From positions 1 through 64,000 of the forward strand of contig JAISKF010000044.1 of the NCBI GenBank assembly GCA_031261005.1: DNA of 64,000 nt, written 5' to 3'. Made by a program: the position numbers and the translations under genes. The DNA comes from Enterobacteriaceae bacterium (GTDB taxonomy: Bacteria > Pseudomonadota > Gammaproteobacteria > Enterobacterales > Enterobacteriaceae). Shown in pieces: positions 27,443 to 37,226 of this stretch. Each line of letters begins with the position of its first letter. Position 1 is the stretch's first letter. Under the pieces are notes generated by a model that had not been told where the DNA came from, ran no database searches, and saw only the letters and a program-made list of their open reading frames with translations.

Positions 27443-28228
27443 TCAAATCGACCAATCCTGATCCATTTCCATTGACGGCTTGTCAGAACCAGAACGACCA
27501 ACAATTTTTGCCGGAACGCCAGCAACGGTGGTGTATGGCGGAACGGGTTCTAATACAACAGAACCGGCACCAATCTTAGCGCCATGCCCGACTTCAATAT
27601 TGCCGAGAATTTTTGCACCGGAACCGATCATCACGCCTTCGCGGATTTTAGGGTGACGATCTCCGCTCTCTTTACCCGTACCGCCTAATGTAACGGATTG
27701 CAAAATAGAAACGTCGTTTTCTACTACCGCTGTCTCACCGATCACGATACCAGTGGCGTGATCCAGCATAATGCCGTGACCAATTTGCGCGGCGGGGTGA
27801 ATATCCACACCAAACACAACGGAAACTTGATTCTGTAAATAAATAGCTAACGCTTTGCGATTTTGCTGCCATAACCAATGCCCGATACGGTAGGCCTGTA
27901 GCGCATGAAAACCTTTCAGATAGAGCAGCGGCGTTGAGTATTTATCAACAGCAGGATCGCGCTGGCGCACCGCTAAAATGTCATGTGCTGCTGATTCGAT
28001 AATATTGCTATCAGATTGAATTGCGGCTTCGATAATCTCTCTGACAGAGATAGCGGGCATCGTGGCACTGGCTAACTTATTCGCCAAAATATAGCTTAAA
28101 GCATTCCCCAGAAATTCATGGTTCAGCAACGTCGAGTGGAAAAAGCTGGCGAGAATTGGCTCACAATCAGCTAATTTTCGTGCTTCAATTCTGATTTCAT
28201 TCCAAACCTGCATTGACTCTGATGACAT
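27443..28228 (-). CDS. cysE: CysE, serine O-acetyltransferase
   Basis: 261 residues (E. coli 273). Makes O-acetylserine for cysteine synthesis and is feedback-inhibited by cysteine. The N-terminal helical domain (LADCEPILASFFHSTLL, RDPAVDKYSTPLLYLKGFHALQAYR) is followed by a left-handed hexapeptide helix with HGIMLDHATGIVIGET and the catalytic histidines. The C-terminus is shorter than in E. coli but still ends in isoleucine (DQDWSI), the residue that inserts into CysK to form cysteine synthase. Last gene of yibN-secB-gpsA-cysE, 61 bases after gpsA. Confidence 0.97.
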   Translation of the reverse strand: MSSESMQVWNEIRIEARKLADCEPILASFFHSTLLNHEFLGNALSYILANKLASATMPAISVREIIEAAIQSDSNIIESAAHDILAVRQRDPAVDKYSTPLLYLKGFHALQAYRIGHWLWQQNRKALAIYLQNQVSVVFGVDIHPAAQIGHGIMLDHATGIVIGETAVVENDVSILQSVTLGGTGKESGDRHPKIREGVMIGSGAKILGNIEVGHGAKIGAGSVVLEPVPPYTTVAGVPAKIVGRSGSDKPSMEMDQDWSI

Positions 28229-28289
28229 TTCTCAGCTCCTGCTTTGCTTACACTCACCTAACTCAAATAAAATAGATACTGATAGCCGG

Positions 28290-29303
28290 TTAAATTGTAA
28301 TTTGCTCTTCCTTACTCGCCCGACTAAGCAGAGCAGTTGCCGCTTCGCGGGCATTTTTACCGGTATATAAAACCTGATAAATTTGTTCAGTAATGGGCAT
28401 TTCCACGCCGTAACGTTGAGCCAGTATCCAAACTTCTTTGGTATTACGATAACCTTCAACTACCTGACCAATCAAGGATTGGGCTTCATCTACGTGTTTA
28501 CCTTCGCCAAGCATAATGCCGAAACGACGATTACGGGATTGATTATCAGTACAGGTTAAAACTAAATCCCCCAATCCAGCCATACCCATAAAGGTTGATG
28601 GCTCTGCGCCCAATGCTGCACCAAGACGGCTCATTTCTGCCAGACCGCGAGTAATCAAAGCAGTTCGGGCATTAGCACCGAAACCGATACCGTCCGACAT
28701 GCCCGCACCAATAGCGATCACATTTTTAACGGCACCGCCAAGCTGAACGCCGATAAAGTCAGGATTGCTATAAACCCGAAAACTCTTATCGCAATGCAGC
28801 AGCTTTTGCAGATCAGCAGTGAACTGAGAGTCCGAAGACGCCACTGCAATCGCCGTCGGTAAACCGGCAGCCAACTCTTTGGCAAAGGTCGGACCCGAAA
28901 TCACGGCTAACGGAATTTCATCGCCTAACACTTCACGCGCAACATCAGCAAGTAAACGTCCGGTATCCGCTTCCAGACCTTTGGTTGCCCAAACAATACG
29001 AGCATCTGCGCGTAAAAAAGGCTTGATCTGGCGGAGAATATCACCAAAAACATGGCTGGGGATCACAACCAAAATATCACGGCTGGCGCTTACTGCCTGC
29101 TGTAAATTTGCTTCCGGTTGTAAATTATCGGGGAAAATGACATCAGGCAGAAAAGCCTGATTTTTTCTATCTTGCTGTAGTTGGGCAATATGTTGTGCGT
29201 TATGCCCCCACAAAGCAACAGCGTGACCATTACGCGCTAGTGTAATGGCTAACGCGGTGCCGTATGAACCGGCACCGATCACAGTCATATCGACCTGATT
29301 CAT
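28290..29303 (-). CDS. gpsA: GpsA, NAD(P)-dependent glycerol-3-phosphate dehydrogenase
   Basis: 337 residues (E. coli 339). Reduces dihydroxyacetone phosphate to sn-glycerol 3-phosphate for phospholipid synthesis. The Rossmann motif [28 protein letters not shown], the catalytic lysine region [15 protein letters not shown] and [11 protein letters not shown] are present. Its start overlaps the secB stop (ATGA), so it is translationally coupled to secB as in E. coli. Confidence 0.98.
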   Translation of the reverse strand: MNQVDMTVIGAGSYGTALAITLARNGHAVALWGHNAQHIAQLQQDRKNQAFLPDVIFPDNLQPEANLQQAVSASRDILVVIPSHVFGDILRQIKPFLRADARIVWATKGLEADTGRLLADVAREVLGDEIPLAVISGPTFAKELAAGLPTAIAVASSDSQFTADLQKLLHCDKSFRVYSNPDFIGVQLGGAVKNVIAIGAGMSDGIGFGANARTALITRGLAEMSRLGAALGAEPSTFMGMAGLGDLVLTCTDNQSRNRRFGIMLGEGKHVDEAQSLIGQVVEGYRNTKEVWILAQRYGVEMPITEQIYQVLYTGKNAREAATALLSRASKEEQITI

Positions 29304-29797
29304 TCAGCTTCCTGAACGGGTGTTTCAGTGGTTTGTTCGGCTTGTGCAGCTTGCTCTGCTTCAGCTTGTTGTTGCAGATAGTTCATAAACAACGCATCAA
29401 AGTTAACCGGAGCCAGATTCAGTTGTGGGAATGATCCGCGAGAAACTAAGTTAGATACACATTCACGCGCATAAGGGAACAGGATATTCGGGCAGTAAGC
29501 ACCGACACAGTGTGCCAGTTGACCTGCGTCCAGACCAGAGATACCGAAAATACCGGCTTGTTGTACTTCACACAGGAAACCGATTTCTTCGCCCAGAGTA
29601 GCCGTCACAGTCACACGCAGAACCACTTCATATACATTTTCAGCTAACTGGCTGGAAGCCGTATCTAAATCTAACTTCACTTCCGGCGTCCACTCTTTTT
29701 GGAAAACTAACGGTGCGCCCGGTGATTCAAATGAAATATCTTTGGTATAAATACGTTGAACTTGGAAAGCCATTTCTGAGTTATTTTGTTCTGACAT
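29300..29797 (-). CDS. secB: SecB, protein-export chaperone
   Basis: 165 residues (E. coli 155). Cytosolic tetrameric chaperone that keeps preproteins unfolded and hands them to SecA. Family core [38 protein letters not shown] and [15 protein letters not shown] are all present. The extra length is an acidic, glutamine/alanine-rich tail after residue 145. In E. coli grxC lies directly upstream; here yibN is followed by secB after 59 bases with no grxC. Confidence 0.97.
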   Translation of the reverse strand: MSEQNNSEMAFQVQRIYTKDISFESPGAPLVFQKEWTPEVKLDLDTASSQLAENVYEVVLRVTVTATLGEEIGFLCEVQQAGIFGISGLDAGQLAHCVGAYCPNILFPYARECVSNLVSRGSFPQLNLAPVNFDALFMNYLQQQAEAEQAAQAEQTTETPVQEAE

Positions 29798-29856
29798 AGG
29801 AAGATTACCTTTAAGTTAAATGTCCGTTTTAATGCTGGAATAATTCAATAACTATT

Positions 29857-30288
29857 TTATTTACCGGCGACTAGCGGCAAGTTCTCACCCGACCAACCTG
29901 GTAAACCATCTTTCAGCGTATAAACCTGAGCGAAACCCTCTTTAAATAAGATAGTTGCAGATTCTTTCGCATTGATAATAGTTGCAGAAACAACAATGAC
30001 AGGACGATCTTTATGTTTATCTAAAACGGCAAGCGTGCCATTTTTAATATCTGTCGCTGTTAAATTAATCGCACCAACAATGTGTCCTCTACGGAAATCA
30101 TCAATTGTACGGGTATCAACAACAACAGCATCTTCGGTGTTAATCAGACGGGTTAATTCCCCATTCGTGATCTCTTTAATTTTTGAAGTTGCCGCTTTAA
30201 ACGTGGTGAAAATAACGGCAAGCAGTAAAGCCACCCAGCCAATACTAAGCATTGGGTGATTACTGACAAATTGCATAACTTGTTCCAT
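29857..30288 (-). CDS. yibN: YibN, membrane-anchored rhodanese-like protein without cysteine
   Basis: 143 residues (E. coli 143). An N-terminal transmembrane helix (about 14-31) is followed by a cytosolic rhodanese fold: [23 protein letters not shown] and the C-terminal [16 protein letters not shown]. In the active-site loop the residue aligned with the E. coli cysteine is not cysteine ([12 protein letters not shown]), and there is no cysteine anywhere in the protein, so sulfurtransferase activity is excluded. It heads the secB-gpsA-cysE unit; the usual next gene grxC is missing. Confidence 0.93.
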   Translation of the reverse strand: MEQVMQFVSNHPMLSIGWVALLLAVIFTTFKAATSKIKEITNGELTRLINTEDAVVVDTRTIDDFRRGHIVGAINLTATDIKNGTLAVLDKHKDRPVIVVSATIINAKESATILFKEGFAQVYTLKDGLPGWSGENLPLVAGK

Positions 30289-30603
30289 GGAGAATAACGA
30301 CTCCCGCTGTTTGGGATAGATAATTAAGGTTTAGAAGTATACCTGCGAGCCGCGTCAAATACAGCCCTAATACCAATAACAGTGCATAAAATACGGAATA
30401 GATCCAAAAATTCTCATCAAAACCAGTGAAAACAGACATGGAAAAAACAACAAAAACTGCCATCAATGTCTGATTTTTACCCCTATTTTTTTGGGGCTGT
30501 AGTAACATCAGACACCATAACAATACCTATACCGCGCTTTTATCGATTTTTATCAATGTGGTATAAAAACAGCATTAGATACACACTTTATGAGGTTATG
30601 TAC

Positions 30604-32148
30604 ATGTCGAACAAGAAAAAACCAATGGTTCTTGTCATTCTTGATGGTTACGGCTATCGGGAAGAACAACAAGATAACGCCATTATCAACGCCAAAAAAC
30701 CGGTTATGGATAGCTTGTGGAAAAATTATCCCCATACACTGATCGCCGCTTCTGGTCTGGACGTCGGTTTACCCGATGGTCAAATGGGTAATTCCGAAGT
30801 CGGTCATGTCAATCTTGGTGCCGGACGTATTGTTTATCAGGACCTCACCCGTTTAGATAAAGAGATTAAAGACGGTGATTTCTTCACAAATACCATCTTA
30901 ACTTCCGCTGTAGATAAAGCGGTTGCTGCCGGTAAAGCGGTGCACATTATGGGATTGATGTCTCCCGGCGGCGTTCACAGTCATGAAGATCATATTCTTG
31001 CCATGATCGAATTAGCATCAAAACGCGGTGCAAAAGCCGTTTACCTGCACGCTTTCTTAGATGGTCGCGACACACCACCCCGTAGTGCGGCATCAACACT
31101 GAAACGATTCACTGATAAATTTGCACAATTAGGGACAGGACGTATCGCTTCCATTATTGGTCGTTATTACGCAATGGATCGTGATAACCGCTGGGATCGC
31201 GTGCAACTCGCTTACGATCTGTTAACTGATGCTAAAGGTGAATTTAACGCGGCTGATGCGGTTTCTGGTTTGCAAGCAGCTTACGATCGTGATGAGAATG
31301 ATGAATTCGTAAAACCGACGGTAATTAAAACAGCAGGTGAACCTGATGCCGCCATGCAAGATGGTGATGCTCTCATTTTCATGAATTTCCGTGCTGACCG
31401 CGCGCGCCAGATCACACGTACATTTATCAATCCTGACTTTGACGGATTTAAACGCCATCGCGTGATTAAATTCAGCGAATTCGTGATGCTAACTGAATAT
31501 GCAGCGGATATTAAAGCCGCTTGCGCTTATCCGCCGGAATCGCTTAATAACACCTTTGGCGAATGGTTGATGAAACACGATAAAACCCAGTTACGCATTT
31601 CTGAAACGGAAAAATATGCTCATGTCACTTTCTTCTATAATGGAGGGGTGGAAGATCCGTTTACCGGCGAAGATCGTATTTTGGTAAACTCGCCAAAAGT
31701 CGCGACTTACGACCTGCAACCAGAAATGAGTTCTGCGGAGCTGACTGAAAAGCTGGTCGCCGCGATTGAAAGCGGTAAATATGATGCCATCATCTGTAAC
31801 TATCCGAATGGTGATATGGTCGGTCATACCGGTGTTTATGATGCGGCAATCAAGGCGGTTGAAACACTGGACGCTTGCGTTGGTCAAGTGGTTACAGCGG
31901 TAGAGAAAGTCGGCGGGCAACTGCTGGTGACTGCCGATCATGGTAACGCAGAACAAATGCGCGATCCGGCGACCGGTCAGGCTCACACCGCACATACCAG
32001 TCTGCCAGTACCACTGATTTATATTGGCAAACAAGCGCAAGCTATTGAAGGCGGGAAATTGTCTGATTTAGCACCAACTATGCTCAATCTGATGGGAATG
32101 GAAATTCCAAAAGAGATGACTGGTAAGCCTTTATTTATCGTGAAATAA
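30604..32148 (+). CDS. gpmM: GpmM, Mn-dependent cofactor-independent phosphoglycerate mutase
   Basis: 514 residues, as in E. coli. Interconverts 3- and 2-phosphoglycerate. Alkaline-phosphatase fold: [13 protein letters not shown] (metal aspartate), [17 protein letters not shown] (catalytic serine), [25 protein letters not shown], and the metal-binding [12 protein letters not shown] and [11 protein letters not shown]. The start at 30604 has GAGG eight bases upstream; the frame is open for 46 further codons without support. First gene of gpmM-envC-yibQ, but separated from envC by a dispersed repeat. Confidence 0.97.
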   Translation: MSNKKKPMVLVILDGYGYREEQQDNAIINAKKPVMDSLWKNYPHTLIAASGLDVGLPDGQMGNSEVGHVNLGAGRIVYQDLTRLDKEIKDGDFFTNTILTSAVDKAVAAGKAVHIMGLMSPGGVHSHEDHILAMIELASKRGAKAVYLHAFLDGRDTPPRSAASTLKRFTDKFAQLGTGRIASIIGRYYAMDRDNRWDRVQLAYDLLTDAKGEFNAADAVSGLQAAYDRDENDEFVKPTVIKTAGEPDAAMQDGDALIFMNFRADRARQITRTFINPDFDGFKRHRVIKFSEFVMLTEYAADIKAACAYPPESLNNTFGEWLMKHDKTQLRISETEKYAHVTFFYNGGVEDPFTGEDRILVNSPKVATYDLQPEMSSAELTEKLVAAIESGKYDAIICNYPNGDMVGHTGVYDAAIKAVETLDACVGQVVTAVEKVGGQLLVTADHGNAEQMRDPATGQAHTAHTSLPVPLIYIGKQAQAIEGGKLSDLAPTMLNLMGMEIPKEMTGKPLFIVK

Positions 32149-32154
32149 TTCTCC

Positions 32155-32330
32155 CCAGATTCGGGTAAGAAAGTGGCGAAAATAATAGATTAATGTGTTG
32201 ATAATAAATAATTCGTAGGGGCGGCAACCTGTCGCCCGAATTAACAACACAGCGGGTTCACGGGCGGCAGATTGCCGCCCTTACGGAAAATCGCATAATT
32301 ATTTTCAACCCATTGTAATAATATAATTTT
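32155..32330. repeat. Full copy (G) of the dispersed hairpin element
   Basis: Left end CCAGATTCGGGTAAGAAAG, left flank AATAATAGATTAATGTGTTGATAATAAATAATTC. Core GTAGGGGCGGCAACCTGTCGCCCG ... CGGGCGGCAGATTGCCGCCCTTAC, right flank ATAATTATTTTCAACCCATTGTAATAATATAA. It fills the gap between gpmM and envC and would be transcribed if they form an operon. Confidence 0.9.
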
Positions 32331-32364
32331 TCACTATATCCACATGCCATTCAGGGGGTTAATT

Positions 32365-33663
32365 GTGCCGATACCAAAACAGGACTCAGCACAACGCAGA
32401 TCCCCAGTTAGTTTGTCTCTGATTTGCGCTGGCGTACTTCTTGCTGGCACTTTTCTATTCCCTAATTCAGTCTATCCGGCTGACACTTCAGCAACGAGTT
32501 CAGACAAAAATAAGCAGCAACTCAATAGTGTTTTGCAAGATATTGCTGAAAAAGAAAAGAACGTTAAGCAACAGCAGCAACAGCGGGAAACCTTGCAAAC
32601 ACAATTAAAAGAACACGAGAAAACCATCGCGCAATCCAGCCTGGCGCTGCGTAATACGCAAAGCGCATTGACGACATTAAATGGTGAGATCGGTTCTCTG
32701 AACGGCAATATTAAACGCCTGCAAAAAAATCAAAATACCCAACGAAATTATCTAGCTAAACAGCTAGAAGCAGCATTCCGACAAGGGAAAAGCTCCGAAC
32801 CTCAGCTAATTCTGGAGGGCAAAGATAGCCAGCGCAGCGAACGCATTCTGGCTTATTACGGCTATCTCAACCAATCGCGCCAGAAAACGATCAATGAATT
32901 AAAAGAGACTCGGACTAATTTAGCCGCGGAAAAAACCAAGTTACAACAAAAACAAAACCAGCAGAAAACTTTATTAGATCAGCAAAAAAGTAGTCAGACC
33001 AAGTTAGAAACCGCGCGTCAGGAACGCAAAAAAACATTAGGTGAATTAGATATTGCGATTCAAGCGGATCAACAGAAACTCACGGAACTGAAAAAGAACG
33101 AAGCCAGCCTGAGAGACCAAATCGCTAAAGCAGAACAGGAAGCTAAAGCCAGGGCCGCTCGTGAACAACGTGAAGCGGAAGCGTTAAAAGCGAAACAGCA
33201 ACAAGCACAGAAATCCGGTGCAACCTATAAACCAACCGAAGAAGAGCGCTCTTTAATGGCGCGTACCAGCGGGCTGGGTCGTCCTGCCGGTCAATCATTA
33301 TGGCCAGTCAAAGGTCAAATCAGCCACCGCTTTGGTGAAGCATTACAAGGTGAACTGCGCTGGAAAGGTATAGTAATTAATGCACCGGAAGGCAGTGAAG
33401 TTAAAGCCATTGCCGATGGCCGCGTGCTGCTGGCTAACTGGTTGCAAGGCTACGGTTTAGTGGTGGTTGTCGAACACGGTAAAAGAGATATGAGTTTGTA
33501 TGGTTACAATCAAAGCGTACTGGTCAGCGTTGGTAATCAGGTAAAAGCGGGGCAGCCCATTGCACTGGTCGGCACCAGCGGCGGTCAAGGGCAGCCCGCG
33601 TTATACTTTGAAATTCGCCATCAAGGTCAAGCCGTCAATCCGCAACCGTGGCTAGGAAAATAA
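32365..33663 (+). CDS. envC: EnvC, activator of the AmiA/AmiB septal amidases
   Basis: About 432 residues from GTG (E. coli 419). Periplasmic divisome factor that activates AmiA and AmiB through its LytM domain to split septal peptidoglycan. A signal sequence ends near SVYPAD. A long Q/K/E-rich coiled coil follows (about 30-275), then a LytM/M23 domain with ELRWKGIVINAPEGSEVKAIADGRV and LYFEIRHQGQAVNPQPW. Zinc ligands of active M23 enzymes are missing, as in E. coli EnvC. GTG at 32365 has AGGGGG seven bases upstream; an ATG at 32344 in frame would add seven residues. Confidence 0.93.
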   Translation: MPIPKQDSAQRRSPVSLSLICAGVLLAGTFLFPNSVYPADTSATSSDKNKQQLNSVLQDIAEKEKNVKQQQQQRETLQTQLKEHEKTIAQSSLALRNTQSALTTLNGEIGSLNGNIKRLQKNQNTQRNYLAKQLEAAFRQGKSSEPQLILEGKDSQRSERILAYYGYLNQSRQKTINELKETRTNLAAEKTKLQQKQNQQKTLLDQQKSSQTKLETARQERKKTLGELDIAIQADQQKLTELKKNEASLRDQIAKAEQEAKARAAREQREAEALKAKQQQAQKSGATYKPTEEERSLMARTSGLGRPAGQSLWPVKGQISHRFGEALQGELRWKGIVINAPEGSEVKAIADGRVLLANWLQGYGLVVVVEHGKRDMSLYGYNQSVLVSVGNQVKAGQPIALVGTSGGQGQPALYFEIRHQGQAVNPQPWLGK

Positions 33664-33665
33664 TT

Positions 33666-34646
33666 GTGAATCCATTAATCCGTTTATCGATTATCTTGTT
33701 TGCTCTGCTGGGTTACAGCGCTTTTGCCGCGCCCGCCAGATTAGCCATTGTGATTGATGATTTCGGTTATCGGAAAAGCAATGAAGAGCAAGTGCTGCAA
33801 ATGCCTGCAGCGATCTCGGTGGCTGTTTTGCCGAATGCTCCGTTATCACAAGAAATGGCGCGAAAAGCCTATCAATCAGGACATGAGATACTGATTCACA
33901 TGCCGATGGCACCCCTTAGCAAACAACCGCTTGAGCGCGATACCCTGCGCCCGACGATGAGTAAAGAAGAGATCCGCCGAATTATCGCCCAGGCAATCCA
34001 TAATGTTCCCCATGCTAAAGGCATGAATAATCACATGGGCAGCGCCATGACTGCTGATCTGGCAGCAATGAAGCTGGTAATGCAAACCCTCAGTCACTAT
34101 CAACTTTATTTTCTCGATAGCATGACTATCGGCAGCAGTAAATCAATACTCGCAGCACAAGGTACATCAGTACAAACGGTAAAAAGAAATGTATTTCTCG
34201 ATGATGATCAAAATGAAGCCGCAGTCAGCAAACAATTTAATCAGGCAGTGAAGATGGCGCAAAAGAACGGTTCTGCGATTGCGATTGGTCATCCGCACCC
34301 GAATACCATTAAGGTTTTGCAACAGATGTTACCTAAACTACCAGCAAATGTAGTGTTAGTACCGGTTAGTGCTTTGCTGCCTTCGGCACCGCTTGTTGAC
34401 TATCCGCAGCATCATGCACCAGATACCGAAAAAACTAAAAAACCGGCAACATTACCGGATAATCAACTCGCGGCAACACAACCAATTCAGTTCGTTAATC
34501 CTTGCCCGACACAAGAATCACTGAATAAAATTAATCCGTCAGCGGCTTATAGCACGCTAAAAAATCTGCTCGGATATTCCCCTGCTGTCTGGTCGATTTA
34601 TTCTTATCTCACCTATTGCACGGTTTCCCCGCCGGTAAAACATTAA
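33666..34646 (+). CDS. yibQ: YibQ, exported divergent polysaccharide deacetylase family protein
   Basis: About 326 residues from GTG (E. coli 319). A signal peptide ends SAFAAP. The DUF610-type deacetylase-like domain has LAIVIDDFGYRKSNEEQVL, EILIHMPMAPLSKQP, NNHMGSAMT and AIAIGHPHPNT, all close to E. coli YibQ. The biochemical function is not established. The poorly conserved C-terminal 70 residues are specific to this organism. The GTG start at 33666 follows AGGAAAATAATT; the frame extends six codons into envC. Confidence 0.88.
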   Translation: MNPLIRLSIILFALLGYSAFAAPARLAIVIDDFGYRKSNEEQVLQMPAAISVAVLPNAPLSQEMARKAYQSGHEILIHMPMAPLSKQPLERDTLRPTMSKEEIRRIIAQAIHNVPHAKGMNNHMGSAMTADLAAMKLVMQTLSHYQLYFLDSMTIGSSKSILAAQGTSVQTVKRNVFLDDDQNEAAVSKQFNQAVKMAQKNGSAIAIGHPHPNTIKVLQQMLPKLPANVVLVPVSALLPSAPLVDYPQHHAPDTEKTKKPATLPDNQLAATQPIQFVNPCPTQESLNKINPSAAYSTLKNLLGYSPAVWSIYSYLTYCTVSPPVKH

Positions 34647-34656
34647 CCAACAAGTT

Positions 34657-34908
34657 GTGCGCGCTAATTTGAACAAACATAGCGGCTACGGTAAAATCTG
34701 TCACTTCGTGTCCAATATTGGTCAGACCTATGTTCTCTTAGCCAGAGCAACATTTATATTCAGTGCATTTGGCGCTTTTTGGAAGTGGTATATTTTCAAA
34801 AATGGCTGGAAAGATGGCAAAGTCGGCGTAGTGACAGGAACTTACGCTGTAGCCTATAGCTTTTTGAAATACCTGAAAGCCTGGTATCAGGACGACTCCG
34901 TACTCTAA
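34657..34908 (+). pseudogene. C-terminal remnant of a WaaE/LgtF-type GT2 glycosyltransferase
   Basis: An 83-codon frame (GTG first codon, no ribosome site). Its product aligns with the end of the WaaE encoded at 46051-46827: FGAFWKWYIFKNGWKDGK against [18 protein letters not shown], and YSFLKYLKAW against [10 protein letters not shown]. Only about the last third of such an enzyme is present and the GT2 nucleotide-binding domain is missing, so it cannot be active. It probably marks a deleted core glycosyltransferase gene upstream of hldD. Confidence 0.75.
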
Positions 34909-35025
34909 ATAATTCAAATTGCATCAAAACAACAAGTGAGTTTATCCCGATGAACTTATATAAATAAGTAATTTGGGTGAGTAAATGTAGCCAACGCTGA
35001 GGCAACTTGAAGTATGATGGGTATA
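34908..35025. repeat. Long TATACCC-type palindromic element
   Basis: Starts TAATTCAAATTGCATC and ends GGCAACTTGAAGTATGATGGGTATA, the two ends of the intergenic element found in many Enterobacterales (ATACCCATCATACTTCAAGTTGC...). About 118 bases with a diverged centre, in the hldD upstream region. Confidence 0.7.
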
Positions 35026-35142
35026 AAACCAACAAATAATGATCAGCCATACTTAATATCATAACGTTGGCAGCGAAAATAATATTGATGGTGTTGCATT
35101 AAGCAGCACTCGGTAAACTTTCATATTAAAAATGGTGATCCC

Positions 35143-36078
35143 ATGATTATCGTAACTGGTGGTGCTGGATTTATCGGCAGTAATATCGTTAAAGCATTAA
35201 ACAAAACCGGCTATCAGGACATTCTGGTGGTTGATAACCTGAAAGACGGCACAAAATTCGCCAATTTGGTGGATTTGGAAATTGCAGATTACATCGATAA
35301 AGAAGACTTCCTGCATCATATTATTGCCGGTGATGATCTCGGTGATATTGACGCTGTATTCCATCAAGGCGCTTGCTCATCAACCACCGAATGGGACGGC
35401 AAGTATATGATGGATAATAACTATCAATACTCAAAAGATTTACTGCATTACTGCTTAGATCGCCATATTCCATTCCTTTACGCTTCCTCTGCGGCAACTT
35501 ACGGCGGCCGCAGCGATAACTTTATTGAAGAGCGCCAGTATGAGCAGCCATTGAATGTTTATGGCTACTCTAAATTCCTGTTTGATCAGTATGTTCGCCA
35601 AATTCTGCCGCAAGCAGAATCACAAATTTGTGGTTTTCGTTATTTTAATGTTTATGGTCCGCGAGAAAATCATAAAGGCAGCATGGCGAGCGTCGCTTTC
35701 CATCTCAATAATCAGATCAATAAAGGCGAGAATCCAAAGTTGTTCTCTGGTAGCGAAGGATTCAGACGCGACTTTATCTACGTCGGCGACGTCGCCAATA
35801 TGAATCTATGGTTCTGGAAAGAAGGGACTTCTGGCATTTTCAACTGCGGTACGGGTCGTGCGGAATCGTTTCAGGCTGTCGCTGATGCTGTATTGGCTTT
35901 CCACAAAACAGGGCATGTGGAGTACATTCCATTCCCGGATCATCTAAAAGGTCGCTATCAATCCTATACGCAAGCTGATTTAACAAAATTAAAAGCAGCA
36001 GGCTATGATCTACCTTTTAAAACCGTGGCAGAAGGTGTGGCAGAATATATGGCTTGGTTAAATCGAGATAAAGTATAA
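35143..36078 (+). CDS. hldD: HldD (RfaD), ADP-L-glycero-D-manno-heptose 6-epimerase
   Basis: 311 residues (E. coli 310). Produces the heptose donor for the LPS inner core. Extended SDR fold with [18 protein letters not shown] at the NADP site, [13 protein letters not shown], the catalytic YGYSKFLFD (YxxxK) and [10 protein letters not shown]. First gene of the heptose/core cluster. A possible weak terminator follows, so waaF may also have its own promoter. Confidence 0.98.
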   Translation: MIIVTGGAGFIGSNIVKALNKTGYQDILVVDNLKDGTKFANLVDLEIADYIDKEDFLHHIIAGDDLGDIDAVFHQGACSSTTEWDGKYMMDNNYQYSKDLLHYCLDRHIPFLYASSAATYGGRSDNFIEERQYEQPLNVYGYSKFLFDQYVRQILPQAESQICGFRYFNVYGPRENHKGSMASVAFHLNNQINKGENPKLFSGSEGFRRDFIYVGDVANMNLWFWKEGTSGIFNCGTGRAESFQAVADAVLAFHKTGHVEYIPFPDHLKGRYQSYTQADLTKLKAAGYDLPFKTVAEGVAEYMAWLNRDKV

Positions 36079-36102
36079 CAAGGATCACGAAACAGATTAA
36101 AA

Positions 36103-36136
36103 GCCCTCATAAATTCAGGGCATTTATGTTCTTTTT
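36103..36136 (+). terminator. Possible weak terminator or attenuator after hldD
   Basis: GCCCT-CATAAATTC-AGGGC followed after ten bases by TTCTTTTTA. The stem is only five pairs and the T tract is displaced, so it may be partial at best. Confidence 0.35.
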
Positions 36137-36176
36137 ATAATACAAAATACAGCGATAACACCGGAGCAAAACAAGC

Positions 36177-37226
36177 ATGAAAACGCTGATTATCGGACCA
36201 TCTTGGGTCGGTGACATGATGATGTCACAAAGCCTTTATCGCACATTAAAGGCGAATAATCCGGCGGTAGAAATAGAAGTTATGGCTCCGGCATGGTGTC
36301 GTCCGCTGCTTGCCAGAATGCCCGAAGTAAATAAAGCGTTACCCATGCCATTAGGACACGGGAGATTAGCTATTGGTCAGCGTTATCAGTTAGGTAAACA
36401 ATTACAGGCGGAACATTATCAACAAGCGATCGTGCTGCCTAACTCACTTAAATCTGCACTGATCCCTTTCTTTGCCCATATTCCAAAACGTACTGGCTGG
36501 CGCGGAGAAATGCGCTACGGTTTGCTAAATGATCTGCGTGTTCTGGATAAAACCGCATTTCCTTTAATGGTGCAACGCTATGCAGCGCTTGCCTACGACA
36601 AACAGAAAATTCATAGCGCACAAGATATTCCGCAACCGATTCTCTGGCCTCAGCTCAGTGTAACGGAAACTGAAATCGCGGAGACAACAGCGCATTTCAA
36701 TCTGGCAACTGATCGCCTCACGATTGGATTCTGCCCTGGCGCAGAATTCGGTCCTGCTAAACGCTGGCCGCACTATCACTATGCTGAACTGGCAAAAAAA
36801 CTGATCGCACAGGGATACCAAATCGCCCTATTCGGCTCAGCTAAAGATCGTCAGGCTGGGGACGACATTACTCATGCGCTGCCAGATGAAATGCAGATTT
36901 ACTGCCATAACTTAGCAGGCAATACGGAGCTGGAACAAGCGGTGATCCTTATTGCAAGCTGCGCTGCGATTGTCAGCAATGATTCAGGTCTTATGCACAT
37001 TGCTGCGGCATTAAATAAGCCGCTCATCGCGCTTTATGGTCCAAGCAGCCCTGATTTCACACCGCCGTTATCCCATCAGGCAAAAGTGATTCGTTTAATT
37101 ACTGGCTATCATAAAATACGCAAAGGTGATGCACAGCAAGGCTATCATCAAAGCCTGATTGATATTCAACCAGAGCAAGTGTTGACTGAACTCAATCAAT
37201 TATTAGCTAGCGGAGACAACCGATAA
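36177..37226 (+). CDS. waaF: WaaF (RfaF), ADP-heptose:LPS heptosyltransferase II
   Basis: 349 residues (E. coli 348). GT9 enzyme that adds the second heptose to the LPS inner core on the cytosolic face of the inner membrane. Motifs: IIGPSWVGDMMMSQSLYR at the N-terminus, FCPGAEFGPAKRWP, and the donor site SNDSGLMHIAAALNKPLIALYG. The stop overlaps the waaC start (TAATG). Confidence 0.98.
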   Translation: MKTLIIGPSWVGDMMMSQSLYRTLKANNPAVEIEVMAPAWCRPLLARMPEVNKALPMPLGHGRLAIGQRYQLGKQLQAEHYQQAIVLPNSLKSALIPFFAHIPKRTGWRGEMRYGLLNDLRVLDKTAFPLMVQRYAALAYDKQKIHSAQDIPQPILWPQLSVTETEIAETTAHFNLATDRLTIGFCPGAEFGPAKRWPHYHYAELAKKLIAQGYQIALFGSAKDRQAGDDITHALPDEMQIYCHNLAGNTELEQAVILIASCAAIVSNDSGLMHIAAALNKPLIALYGPSSPDFTPPLSHQAKVIRLITGYHKIRKGDAQQGYHQSLIDIQPEQVLTELNQLLASGDNR

